Source: Powellomyces hirtus (lineage: Eukaryota > Chytridiomycota > Chytridiomycetes > Spizellomycetales > Powellomycetaceae). Taken from it: a DNA stretch of 64,000 nt. This document shows positions 1-8,834 of the stretch, in pieces. The position numbers were made by a program, and so were the translations under genes. Under the pieces are notes generated by a model, which was given only the letters and a program-made list of their open reading frames with translations, had not been told where the DNA came from and ran no database searches. The stretch is taken from assembly GCA_025526995.1 (NCBI GenBank), contig JAHLKG010000013.1, forward strand, positions 372,001-436,000, in the 5' to 3' direction. Position 1 is the first letter of the stretch. Every line of letters begins with the position of its first letter.

Positions 1-1904
1 AGTCTGCTCAGACGCCCCAAGTGCCTGCTGAGAGCCTGGAAGTGGGAATTGGGCCCGAAATGAAGCTGCAGGATGTCAGTGACGAGCTGCAGGATGTCAG
101 TGACGAGCTGCAGGATGTCAGTAACGACTCTGAGGACACAGACATGTCAGAGGGAGAGGAGAACATGAGGGAACGGACCCCTGAGCCGTCCTCTGACTAT
201 GAGAGTGCTGCAGAGCCTTCTCCAACCCCCAAAAGACTCAGGAAGCCGCCAGGAGAGTGGTGGAAGGCTTCAAGCAACGCTGCAAACGTTGCTGCAGTTG
301 CCTATGCTGTCTCCTTTGTCTCAAACGAGCCCACAAGCTACAAGGAGAGCCAGACCATGCCAGATGCTTCACAATGGCGTCAGGCTGCTCAGGAAGAGAT
401 GGATGCTCTTGCCAAGAATGGGACATGGCAACTTGTGGATCTGCCAACGGGCAGAAAAGCTATTGGATGCAAGTGGGTCTTCAAACGAAAGCTGAAGGAC
501 ACAGGAGAGCTTGACAGATACAAGGCAAGACTTGTTGCCAAGGGATTCTCTCAGAGAAAGGGATTGGACTATCAGGAGACGTTTGCTCCTGTTGCCAAGT
601 TTGGTCCCATGAGACTGCTGTTCTCCATCATTGCCACAGATGACTTGGAGGCACATCAGATGGACGTGAAGACAGCATTCTTGCAAGGGGATCTGGACTA
701 TGTGATCTACATGCGCCAACCGGAGGGCTTTGAGGATTCCAAGCATCCAGGACGGGTCTGCAAGCTTGGGAGACCCCTCTACGGCCTCAAGCAATCAGCA
801 AGGCGCTTCAACCACAAGATAGACCACAAACTGAAGTCTATGGGCTTTGTGCAGTCGACTGCAGAGCCTTGCATGTACTACAGGAGTCAGAATGGGACAA
901 CAGAGTACATTCTGATCTATGTGGACGACCTCATTGTGGCCTCATCAAGCAAGGAACAGCTGGGGGATGTCAAGAAGGAGCTGAGGCGAGCTTTTGAGAT
1001 GACAGACCTTGGAGAGCTGAATTACTTCCTTGGGATTCACATCAGACGGAGCAGAAGCACCCGCACCATCTGGTTGTCTCAGAAGAAGTATGTTGAAGAG
1101 GTCGTTTCGAAATTCAACATGGGAGATGCCAAGGTTCATGCCACGCCTATGGAACATGGACTGCACCTCAGAAACAACATGGCACCTCAGAATGAGACGG
1201 AGGAGCTGGAGATGAGCTCTGTGCCATACAGGAATGCAGTGGGCAGTTTGATCTATGCCATGCTAGGAACACGCCCTGACATTGCTGCTGCAGTTGGAAT
1301 TGTGTCCAAGTACCTTGCAAAGCCTGGAAAGGAGCATTGGAGTGCTGCCAAGCGGATCATCAGATACCTGAAGGGCACAAGCGAACTTGGAATCCTTCTG
1401 GGAGGCAAAGAGAATGTCTCTGAGCCTAGGAAGCTGGTTGGATACTCGGATTCCGACTATGCTGGATGTTTGGACACAAGGAGATCAACCACTGGATTCA
1501 TCTTCATGTTCAACGGGCCTATCACCTGGCAATCCAAGCGGCAGACCACTGTAGCTCTTTCAAGCACGGAAGCAGAGTACATGGCACTAGCCCAGTGCAC
1601 CAAGGAAGCTGTTTGGCTTCGTCTGCTTGCAGGGGAGCTTGGATTCAAGCAGGATGGACCCACAATGCTCTTTGAGGACAACCAGGGTGCCATCGCTCTT
1701 GCTAAGAACCCGACATTGCATGCCAGCACCAAACACATTGAAGTGAGGTACCACTTTATCAGAGAAGCACTAGGACGCTTGGAGATTGCATTAGAGTATC
1801 TCTCGACTCAGGACATGGTTGCAGACATCTTGACAAAACCACTGGCTAGGGATCAGTTCTTGAAACTGAGGGACGCCTGTGGGATCACAAAACATGTTTC
1901 GTGA
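1..1904 (+). CDS. Cop-A copy A0, 3' part of gag-pol polyprotein (partial, cut by window start)
   Basis: Ty1/copia polyprotein entered in the integrase-RT linker; the frame is already open at base 3. It holds the linker with three LQDVSDE repeats, the RT domain (TAFLQGDLDYVIYMRQPEGF, then YVDDLIV as the catalytic YxDD box) and RNase H (GYSDSDYAGC, SSTEAEYMAL, DNQGAIALAKNP), ending in KHVS and a stop at 1904. It is almost identical to the same part of A1. Base 1 corresponds to 5256 in A1. The 5' half lies left of the window. TSD analysis shows this 3' end pairs with the 5' end at 31264, so the reading frame now joins a different copy on the left. No stop or frameshift is seen here. Confidence 0.93.
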   Translation, partial: SAQTPQVPAESLEVGIGPEMKLQDVSDELQDVSDELQDVSNDSEDTDMSEGEENMRERTPEPSSDYESAAEPSPTPKRLRKPPGEWWKASSNAANVAAVAYAVSFVSNEPTSYKESQTMPDASQWRQAAQEEMDALAKNGTWQLVDLPTGRKAIGCKWVFKRKLKDTGELDRYKARLVAKGFSQRKGLDYQETFAPVAKFGPMRLLFSIIATDDLEAHQMDVKTAFLQGDLDYVIYMRQPEGFEDSKHPGRVCKLGRPLYGLKQSARRFNHKIDHKLKSMGFVQSTAEPCMYYRSQNGTTEYILIYVDDLIVASSSKEQLGDVKKELRRAFEMTDLGELNYFLGIHIRRSRSTRTIWLSQKKYVEEVVSKFNMGDAKVHATPMEHGLHLRNNMAPQNETEELEMSSVPYRNAVGSLIYAMLGTRPDIAAAVGIVSKYLAKPGKEHWSAAKRIIRYLKGTSELGILLGGKENVSEPRKLVGYSDSDYAGCLDTRRSTTGFIFMFNGPITWQSKRQTTVALSSTEAEYMALAQCTKEAVWLRLLAGELGFKQDGPTMLFEDNQGAIALAKNPTLHASTKHIEVRYHFIREALGRLEIALEYLSTQDMVADILTKPLARDQFLKLRDACGITKHVS

Positions 1905-1911
1905 GTGGGAG

Positions 1912-2327
1912 TGTTGGAATCTACCTGTGGGCGCCTCTGGGAGGACTTAGAGCACACGGGACATGTGGGAGGACATCCACTTGTGTCTAGAATGGTCTGG
2001 AATGGTCCAGAATGGTCTAGAACGATCCAGAATAGCTGGAGAGGGCCTGGGAAGGCCTAGAACACGTCTGGAGCGCTGATAGAAGCGCCAAGAAAAGGCA
2101 AAAAGACACCCTGTGATTGGGAACAATACTAGGCCAGGCCAGGGCCGTCTTGGCCAAGCTAGGGCACAGTTAGATTGTCACTACACATGTACTATGATCC
2201 AAATTGTTATTAAAGGACGCCCTCTGGGCATCCCCAACCAATATAATAACAGTCCAACACACTCTACTTGTCTAGTACACTCTGCCAAACACTATAGGCG
2301 ACCTTCCCTACCTTGGGAAGCACCTTC
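1912..2327 (+). repeat. A0 3' LTR, first 416 bp (split by A1)
   Basis: Begins TGTTGGAATC directly after the purine tract GTGAGTGGGAG that follows the pol stop. It breaks off after GCACCTTC, where A1 starts. The missing 84 bp resume at 7672, so the restored length is 500 bp, the same as other Cop-A LTRs. Confidence 0.95.
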
Positions 2328-2827
2328 TGTTGGAATCTACCTGTGGGCGCCTCTGGGAGGACTTAGAGCACACGGGACATGTGGGAGGACATCCACTTGT
2401 GTCTAGAATGGTCTGGACTGGTCCAGAATGGTCTAGAACGATCCAGAATAGCTGGAGAGGGCCTGGGAAGGCCTAGAACACGTCTGGAGCGCTGATAGAA
2501 GCGCCAAGAAAAGGCAAAAAGACACCCTGTGATTGGGAACAATACTAGGCCAGGCCAGGGCCGTCTTGGCCAAGCTAGGGCACAGTTAGATTGTCACTAC
2601 ACATGTACTATGATCCAAATTGTTATTAAAGGACGCCCTCTGGGCATCCCCAACCAATATAATAACAGTCCAACACACTCTACTTGTCTAGTACACTCTG
2701 CCAAACACTACAGGCGACCTTCCCTACCTTGGGAAGCACCTTCAGACCCTCTGCAAGTCTTGACAACAACCTAGCAACCTATCTGGTATGCTGAGTTCCT
2801 GTTTGTAGATGTCAAGACGTCTCAACA
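2328..2827 (+). repeat. A1 5' LTR (500 bp)
   Basis: TGTTGGAATC to GTCTCAACA, with TGTTG/CAACA inverted ends. It holds a 10-bp repeat array near base 75, a CCAAT-like stretch (ACCAATATAATAAC) and a TATTAAAGG box about 300 bp in. Small open frames inside it recur in every LTR copy and are not genes. Confidence 0.96.
2402..2451 (+). promoter_or_regulatory. five-unit 10-bp array resembling an extended heat-shock element
   Basis: Five head-to-tail decamers: TCTAGAATGG / TCTGGACTGG / TCCAGAATGG / TCTAGAACGA / TCCAGAATAG. GAA recurs every 10 bp with GTC or ATC at the inverted half-site, close to the heat-shock pattern GAAnnTTCnnGAA. In A1 the second unit has GAC; in A0, A5 and A4 it is GAA. The array is in the same place in every Cop-A LTR. 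The factor that binds it is an inference. Confidence 0.5.
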
Positions 2828-2842
2828 GGTTATGAGCCCTGA
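2828..2842 (+). other. A1 primer-binding site (initiator tRNA half-molecule type)
   Basis: GGTTATGAGCCCTGA abuts the LTR end. Its complement, TCAGGGCTCATAACC, reads as the anticodon stem-loop of a yeast-like initiator tRNA-Met with CAT anticodon, not a tRNA 3' end. This resembles Drosophila copia, which primes from an internal tRNAi-Met fragment. Confidence 0.75.
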
Positions 2843-3106
2843 CACAGCTGTCTGAACATTACTGACTCCACCTCTATCCCTATCTGGGAAACACGTCACT
2901 GTGCCTATCACTGGTGCTGCTGAGGACTTGGAGAACTGTTTGAGCACTCGAGAAGCCTAGATAGCAGGCATAGGACACCTGCGTCTGACCATCAAACGAG
3001 CTATTGTCTGGACTGGACTGGACTGGAGTGGATTTTCTGGAGCAGGTTCTGACCACTTGCGGTTGAACACCGGGACTATCCCATTTTGCCACACTCTTTG
3101 CACAAG

Positions 3107-6100
3107 ATGGCTGGCGACTCTGACAGCCGAGTGTCCATTGAGAGGTTCACTGGGGAGAACTTTCACCTTTGGAAGTTGAAAATGAAGATGCTGTTGATTG
3201 AGAAGGGACTTTGGGATGCCATTGACATCAAGGACGGCTCAGGAACTGCCAAGGCCACCAACACAGCATCAGACGACTGGATACGTCGAGATGAGAGAGC
3301 TCTGGCTCTGCTGATCATGTCTTTGAATGATGAGCAATTGATGCATGTTCATGAGGCTGAATCCGCCCTTGAAGCATGGGAAAAGCTGAGGGAGGTGCAT
3401 GAGAAGAAGGGGGTTGCCAACAGACACTTCCTGAGACGTCGGTTCCTCACTGTGACAATGGACCCAACTGATTCCATGACCATCCACATCAACAAGATCA
3501 AGAGGATGACCCAGGAACTTGCAGCCATCGGAGCTCCCGTTTCTGAGGAGGACCATGTGTTCTCCTTGCTCTCTTCCCTTCCAGAAGCCTTTGACACCCT
3601 TGTGATGACTCTGGAGTCGACCAGTGAGAAGCTGGACTTGGCTTTTGTGACATCCAGGCTGTTGCAGGAGGAAATGAGGCGTGCAGATGGAAAGAAGAAC
3701 TCTGGAAAGGCAGCAAAAGCCTTCTTCACACAAGCTGACACCAAAGGGAATGCTCAGAAGACCAACAAGGCTGGGGGAAAGCCAGATTGGAAGAAGGAGG
3801 CAGTCTGTCACTACTGCAACAAGAAGGGCCACATCAAGAAGGAATGCCACAAAAGGGCAGCAGACGAGAAGAAGGGCCTAAACCAGGCCAACTCAACTCA
3901 ACAGACGCCTGGAGGCTTTGCTTTCACCACCAGTGGAACTCAGATGCCATCCCTGACATCCAACACTTGGATTTTGGACTCAGGAGCCTCTCAGCACATG
4001 ACTGGCCGCAGAGAGCTGTTTGGGGACTATGAGAAGATGTCTCCTGTCGCCATTGAGATGGCAGACAATCACACATTGGAAGCTGTGGGGCATGGAACGC
4101 TTCACACATGGGTGATCAACACAGAGGGGAAGACAGTGCCCCTGCAAATCCAGAACTGCTGGCACGTCCCCAAGATGACCAAGAACCTCCTATCACTGGC
4201 TCGCCTTGCCAAAGCTGGAGCTTGTTTTGAAGTGGGACCACAGGCTGCTCGGATCATTGCAAAGGATGGGATGGCTTTCCTTGCCAAAGAGAACCAATTT
4301 GTCTACACATTCGAGACAACACATGGGCAGGCAAATGCTGGGATTGCCCACAATGTTGGAAGGGACACAACAAGTCAGGACTTGTCCCTATGGCATCAGA
4401 GACTCGGCCATTTGAACGTTGCAGACATTGGAAGGCTCACCAAGCTTGCCAAGGGCGTTCAAACTAGTGGGAGCTTGAGCATTTGTGACACTTGTGCACT
4501 CAGCAAAGCAAGCAGAGCGCCATTCCCCAAGGCACAGGCCTCCAGAGCATCAGAGAAGCTGGGATTGATCCACACAGATGTCTGGGGACCAGTTGAACCA
4601 CCCACGATCACTGGATATCGCTATTTTGTCACATTCATTGATGACAAGACAAGATATTTCCATGTTTGCCTTATGAAGACCAAGGGAGAAGTTGCTAGGC
4701 ACTATCAGGAGCTGGAAGCAGCACTTGTCCCCCTACATGGAAAGCAGATCAAAGCTGTCAGATCCGACCCAGGAGGCGAGTACATGAGCAACTTGCTAAG
4801 GGACCACTTCAAGGAGAAGGGCACACAGCATCAGAGGAGTTCAGTAAATACTCCACAGCAAAATGGTGTTGCTGAACGAGCCAACCGTACCCTTGTGGAG
4901 ATGGGGAGATGTTTGTTGAAGCAGTCAGGCTTGGACAAGCGTTTCTGGGGAGAAGCAATCATGACAGCAGTCTATCTGAGGAACAGATCTCCCACTGTTG
5001 CATGCCCCAAGACGCCTTATGAGATGTTCCTTGGTATCCCACCATCTCTGGGACATTTGAGGACGTTTGGATGCATTGCCTATGCCTACATTCAACCCAA
5101 CAAGCGCCAGAAGCTGGATGATGCTGCTGTCAAGTGCATCATGCTGGGGTATAGCTCCCACAGCAAGGAATACCGGCTTATGGACATACAGACTAAGAAG
5201 ATCCTGTTCTCCAGAAGTGTCAAATTCGATGAGAAGAGCTTCATTCCATCCCTCCAGTCTGCTCAGACGCCCCAAGTGCCTGCTGAGAGCCTGGAAGTGG
5301 GAATTGGGCCCGAAATGAAGCTGCAGGATGTCAGTGACGAGCTGCAGGATGTCAGTGACGAGCTGCAGGATGTCAGTAACGACTCTGAGGACACAGACAT
5401 GTCAGAGGGAGAGGAGAACATGAGGGAACGGACCCCTGAGCCGTCCTCTGACTATGAGAGTGCTGCAGAGCCTTCTCCAACCCCCAAAAGACTCAGGAAG
5501 CCGCCAGGAGAGTGGTGGAAGGCTTCAAGCAACGCTGCAAACGTTGCTGCAGTTGCCTATGCTGTCTCCTTTGTCTCAAACGAGCCCACAAGCTACAAGG
5601 AGAGCCAGACCATGCCAGATGCTTCACAATGGCGTCAGGCTGCTCAGGAAGAGATGGATGCTCTTGCCAAGAATGGGACATGGCAACTTGTGGATCTGCC
5701 AACGGGCAGAAAAGCTATTGGATGCAAGTGGGTCTTCAAACGAAAGCTGAAGGACACAGGAGAGCTTGACAGATACAAGGCAAGACTTGTTGCCAAGGGA
5801 TTCTCTCAGAGAAAGGGATTGGACTATCAGGAGACGTTTGCTCCTGTTGCCAAGTTTGGTCCCATGAGACTGCTGTTCTCCATCATTGCCACAGATGACT
5901 TGGAGGCACATCAGATGGACGTGAAGACAGCATTCTTGCAAGGGGATCTGGACTATGTGATCTACATGCGCCAACCGGAGGGCTTTGAGGATTCCAAGCA
6001 TCCAGGACGGGTCTGCAAGCTTGGGAGACCCCTCTACGGCCTCAAGCAATCAGCAAGGCGCTTCAACCACAAGATAGACCACAAACTGAAGTCTATGGGC

Positions 6101-7159
6101 TTTGTGCAGTCGACTGCAGAGCCTTGCATGTACTACAGGAGTCAGAATGGGACAACAGAGTACATTCTGATCTATGTGGACGACCTCATTGTGGCCTCAT
6201 CAAGCAAGGAACAGCTGGGGGATGTCAAGAAGGAGCTGAGGCGAGCTTTTGAGATGACAGACCTTGGAGAGCTGAATTACTTCCTTGGGATTCACATCAG
6301 ACGGAGCAGAAGCACCCGCACCATCTGGTTGTCTCAGAAGAAGTATGTTGAAGAGGTCGTTTCGAAATTCAACATGGGAGATGCCAAGGTTCATGCCACG
6401 CCTATGGAACATGGACTGCACCTCAGAAACAACATGGCACCTCAGAATGAGACGGAGGAGCTGGAGATGAGCTCTGTGCCATACAGGAATGCAGTGGGCA
6501 GTTTGATCTATGCCATGCTAGGAACACGCCCTGACATTGCTGCTGCAGTTGGAATTGTGTCCAAGTACCTTGCAAAGCCTGGAAAGGAGCATTGGAGTGC
6601 TGCCAAGCGGATCATCAGATACCTGAAGGGCACAAGCGAACTTGGAATCCTTCTGGGAGGCAAAGAGAATGTCTCTGAGCCTAGGAAGCTGGTTGGATAC
6701 TCGGATTCCGACTATGCTGGATGTTTGGACACAAGGAGATCAACCACTGGATTCATCTTCATGTTCAACGGGCCTATCACCTGGCAATCCAAGCGGCAGA
6801 CCACTGTAGCTCTTTCAAGCACGGAAGCAGAGTACATGGCACTAGCCCAGTGCACCAAGGAAGCTGTTTGGCTTCGTCTGCTTGCAGGGGAGCTTGGATT
6901 CAAGCAGGATGGACCCACAATGCTCTTTGAGGACAACCAGGGTGCCATCGCTCTTGCTAAGAACCCGACATTGCATGCCAGCACCAAACACATTGAAGTG
7001 AGGTACCACTTTATCAGAGAAGCACTAGGACGCTTGGAGATTGCATTAGAGTATCTCTCGACTCAGGACATGGTTGCAGACATCTTGACAAAACCACTGG
7101 CTAGGGATCAGTTCTTGAAACTGAGGGACGCCTGTGGGATCACAAAACATGTTTCGTGA
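3107..7159 (+). CDS. Cop-A gag-pol polyprotein, intact, 1350 aa (A1)
   Basis: Single-frame Ty1/copia polyprotein. Start taken at ATG 3107 (MAGDSDSRVSIERF); the frame is open 7 codons further up but without an ATG. In order: gag (about 1-230, GENFHLWKLKMKML near the start), zinc knuckle CHYCNKKGHIKKEC (about 234-247, CX2CX4HX4C), aspartic protease WILDSGASQHMTG (about 288), GAG-pre-integrase WHQRLGHLN...CDTC (about 429), integrase catalytic residues in HTDVWGP, RSDPGGEY and NGVAERAN (about 489, 552, 589), linker with three 7-aa LQDVSDE repeats, RT box YVDDLIV (about 1023), RNase H GYSDSDYAGC and SSTEAEYMAL (about 1197 and 1238). It makes capsid, cuts itself, copies its RNA and integrates the cDNA. 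No gag/pol frameshift is needed. Confidence 0.97.
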   Translation: MAGDSDSRVSIERFTGENFHLWKLKMKMLLIEKGLWDAIDIKDGSGTAKATNTASDDWIRRDERALALLIMSLNDEQLMHVHEAESALEAWEKLREVHEKKGVANRHFLRRRFLTVTMDPTDSMTIHINKIKRMTQELAAIGAPVSEEDHVFSLLSSLPEAFDTLVMTLESTSEKLDLAFVTSRLLQEEMRRADGKKNSGKAAKAFFTQADTKGNAQKTNKAGGKPDWKKEAVCHYCNKKGHIKKECHKRAADEKKGLNQANSTQQTPGGFAFTTSGTQMPSLTSNTWILDSGASQHMTGRRELFGDYEKMSPVAIEMADNHTLEAVGHGTLHTWVINTEGKTVPLQIQNCWHVPKMTKNLLSLARLAKAGACFEVGPQAARIIAKDGMAFLAKENQFVYTFETTHGQANAGIAHNVGRDTTSQDLSLWHQRLGHLNVADIGRLTKLAKGVQTSGSLSICDTCALSKASRAPFPKAQASRASEKLGLIHTDVWGPVEPPTITGYRYFVTFIDDKTRYFHVCLMKTKGEVARHYQELEAALVPLHGKQIKAVRSDPGGEYMSNLLRDHFKEKGTQHQRSSVNTPQQNGVAERANRTLVEMGRCLLKQSGLDKRFWGEAIMTAVYLRNRSPTVACPKTPYEMFLGIPPSLGHLRTFGCIAYAYIQPNKRQKLDDAAVKCIMLGYSSHSKEYRLMDIQTKKILFSRSVKFDEKSFIPSLQSAQTPQVPAESLEVGIGPEMKLQDVSDELQDVSDELQDVSNDSEDTDMSEGEENMRERTPEPSSDYESAAEPSPTPKRLRKPPGEWWKASSNAANVAAVAYAVSFVSNEPTSYKESQTMPDASQWRQAAQEEMDALAKNGTWQLVDLPTGRKAIGCKWVFKRKLKDTGELDRYKARLVAKGFSQRKGLDYQETFAPVAKFGPMRLLFSIIATDDLEAHQMDVKTAFLQGDLDYVIYMRQPEGFEDSKHPGRVCKLGRPLYGLKQSARRFNHKIDHKLKSMGFVQSTAEPCMYYRSQNGTTEYILIYVDDLIVASSSKEQLGDVKKELRRAFEMTDLGELNYFLGIHIRRSRSTRTIWLSQKKYVEEVVSKFNMGDAKVHATPMEHGLHLRNNMAPQNETEELEMSSVPYRNAVGSLIYAMLGTRPDIAAAVGIVSKYLAKPGKEHWSAAKRIIRYLKGTSELGILLGGKENVSEPRKLVGYSDSDYAGCLDTRRSTTGFIFMFNGPITWQSKRQTTVALSSTEAEYMALAQCTKEAVWLRLLAGELGFKQDGPTMLFEDNQGAIALAKNPTLHASTKHIEVRYHFIREALGRLEIALEYLSTQDMVADILTKPLARDQFLKLRDACGITKHVS

Positions 7160-7166
7160 GTGGGAG

Positions 7167-7666
7167 TGTTGGAATCTACCTGTGGGCGCCTCTGGGAGGA
7201 CTTAGAGCACACGGGACATGTGGGAGGACATCCACTTGTGTCTAGAATGGTCTGGACTGGTCCAGAATGGTCTAGAACGATCCAGAATAGCTGGAGAGGG
7301 CCTGGGAAGGCCTAGAACACGTCTGGAGCGCTGATAGAAGCGCCAAGAAAAGGCAAAAAGACACCCTGTGATTGGGAACAATACTAGGCCAGGCCAGGGC
7401 CGTCTTGGCCAAGCTAGGGCACAGTTAGATTGTCACTACACATGTACTATGATCCAAATTGTTATTAAAGGACGCCCTCTGGGCATCCCCAACCAATATA
7501 ATAACAGTCCAACACACTCTACTTGTCTAGTACACTCTGCCAAACACTACAGGCGACCTTCCCTACCTTGGGAAGCACCTTCAGACCCTCTGCAAGTCTT
7601 GACAACAACCTAGCAACCTATCTGGTATGCTGAGTTCCTGTTTGTAGATGTCAAGACGTCTCAACA
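7167..7666 (+). repeat. A1 3' LTR (500 bp)
   Basis: Preceded by the polypurine tract GTGAGTGGGAG at 7156-7166. By eye the same as the 5' LTR, including the A1-type variants GGACTGGTCC and CACTACAGGCG. Confidence 0.96.
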
Positions 7667-7671
7667 CCTTC

Positions 7672-7755
7672 AGACCCTCTGCAAGTCTTGACAACAACCT
7701 AGCAACCTATCTGGTATGCTGAGTTCCTGTTTGTAGATGTCAAGACGTCTCAACA
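7672..7755 (+). repeat. A0 3' LTR, last 84 bp
   Basis: Resumes the LTR broken at 2327, after the duplicated CCTTC at 7667-7671, and ends GTCTCAACA at 7755. It is followed by CTTCA, the TSD whose mate is TGAAG at 31265-31269. Confidence 0.95.
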
Positions 7756-7787
7756 CTTCATGCCCTGGGACAACCTCTGCATGCTGC
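7756..7787 (+). pseudogene. Cop-D internal fragment (32 bp, between protease and integrase)
   Basis: Reads CTTCATGCCCTGGGACAACC then TCTGCATGCTGC. Joined to the Cop-D piece ending at 31265 (minus) and the piece starting at 18699 (plus), it gives one open frame: ...NRHEGLH-ALGQPLHAA-AQSHAVAISR..., then TWHRRLEYLN. It is the bridge proving these three places were once one Cop-D element. Confidence 0.85.
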
Positions 7788-8067
7788 GGGGAGCTCGGAT
7801 TCAAGCAGGATGGACCCACAATGCTCTTTGAGGACAACCAGGGTGCCATTGCTCTTGCTAAGAACCCGACATTGCATGCCAGCACCAAACACATTGAAGT
7901 GAGGTACCACTTTATCAGAGAAGCACTAGGACACTTGGAGATTGCTTTAGAGTATCTCTCGACTCAGGACATGGTTGCAGACATCTTGACAAAACCACTG
8001 GCTAGGGATCAGTTCTTGAAACTGAGGGACGCCTGTGGGATCACAAAACATGTTTCGTGAGTGGGAG
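7788..8067 (+). pseudogene. A' tail: 5'-truncated RNase H end of an older Cop-A subfamily
   Basis: Starts abruptly at GGGGAGCTCGG and codes for ELGFKQDGPTMLFEDN through KHVS and the stop at 8060, then the polypurine tract. It carries A'-type variants (GAGCTCGG, GCCATTGCT) shared with 17213-18191. It has no LTR on its left and shares the LTR at 8068 with the following element, so it is the remnant of a tandem A' dimer. Confidence 0.88.
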
Positions 8068-8567
8068 TGTTGGAATCTACCTGTGGGCGCCTCTGGGAGG
8101 ACTTAGAGCACACGGGACATGTGGGAGGACATCCACTTGTGTCTAGAATGGTCTGGAATGGTCCAGAATGGTCTAGAACGATCCAGAATTGCTGGAGAGG
8201 GCCTGGGAAGGCCTAGAACACGTCTGGAGCGCTGATAGAAGCGCCAAGAAAAGGCAAAAAGACACCCTGTGATTGGGAACAATACTAGGCCAGGCCAGGG
8301 CCGTCTTGGCCAAGCTAGGGCACAGTTAGATTGTCACTACACATGTACTCTGATCCAAATTGTTATAAAAGGACGCCCTCTGGGCATCCCCAACCAATAT
8401 AATAACAGTCCAACACACTCTACTTGTCTAGTACACTCTGCCAAACACTACAGGCGACCTTCCCTACCTTGGGAAGCACCTTCAGACCCTCTGCAAGTCT
8501 TGACAACAACCTAGCAACCTATCTGGTATGCTGAGTTCCTGTTTGTAGATGTCAAGGTGTCTCAATA
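8068..8567 (+). repeat. A' 5' LTR, shared as 3' LTR by the upstream tail
   Basis: A 500-bp LTR starting TGTTGGAATC but ending GTGTCTCAATA, so its 3' terminus is TA, not CA. It differs from A1 LTRs by GGAATGG, AGAATTGC, CTCTGATCC and TTATAAAAGG. Confidence 0.93.
8362..8371 (+). promoter_or_regulatory. TATA box of the A' LTR (TTATAAAAGG)
   Basis: Canonical TATAAAAGG. The same place in A1, A5, A0, A3 and A4 reads TATTAAAGG, one base different. A second A' copy with TATAAAAGG is at 18199-18698. Confidence 0.55.
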
Positions 8568-8834
8568 GGTTATGAGCTGTCTGAACATTACTGACTCCAC
8601 CTCTATCCCTATCTGGGAAACACGTCACCGTGCCTATCACTGGTACTGCTGAGGACTTGGAGAACTGTTTGAGCACTTGAGAGCCTAGATAGCAGGCATA
8701 GGACACCTGCGTCTGAACATCGAACGAGCTATTGTCTGGACTGGACTGGACTGGAGTGGATTTTCGGGAGCAGGTTCTGACCACTTGCGGTTGAACACCG
8801 GGACTATCCCATTTTGCCACACTCTTTGCACAAG
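8568..8834 (+). other. A' leader with an 11-bp deletion in the primer-binding site
   Basis: Starts GGTTATGAG and jumps to CTGTCTGAAC, losing CCCTGACACAG that A1 has, so only 9 of 15 primer-site bases remain. This copy should not prime normally. A (GGACT)3 pentamer run precedes the start codon, as in other Cop-A leaders. Confidence 0.8.

Larger units (their letters stand above)
2328..7666 (+). mobile_element. Cop-A copy A1, complete Ty1/copia LTR retrotransposon
   Basis: The 5339-bp element has two 500-bp LTRs with no difference seen by eye, a primer-binding site touching the 5' LTR, one open 1350-codon gag-pol frame and a polypurine tract. It is inserted in the 3' LTR of A0; the 5-bp TSD CCTTC is present at 2323-2327 and 7667-7671. 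Intact frame plus identical LTRs indicate a recent, potentially autonomous copy. Confidence 0.97.

Noticed and set aside
2113..2406. Short frame MIGNNTRPGQGRLGQARAQ in each Cop-A LTR
   Set aside because: Lies in LTR promoter/leader sequence with no domain; present because the LTR is repeated.
3269..3850. 193-aa antisense frame opposite gag, repeated in every Cop-A copy (also 8997-9578, 15690-16271, 23690-24271, 29742-30323)
   Set aside because: It is the complement of conserved gag codons; no start context or motif. Its repetition only follows gag.
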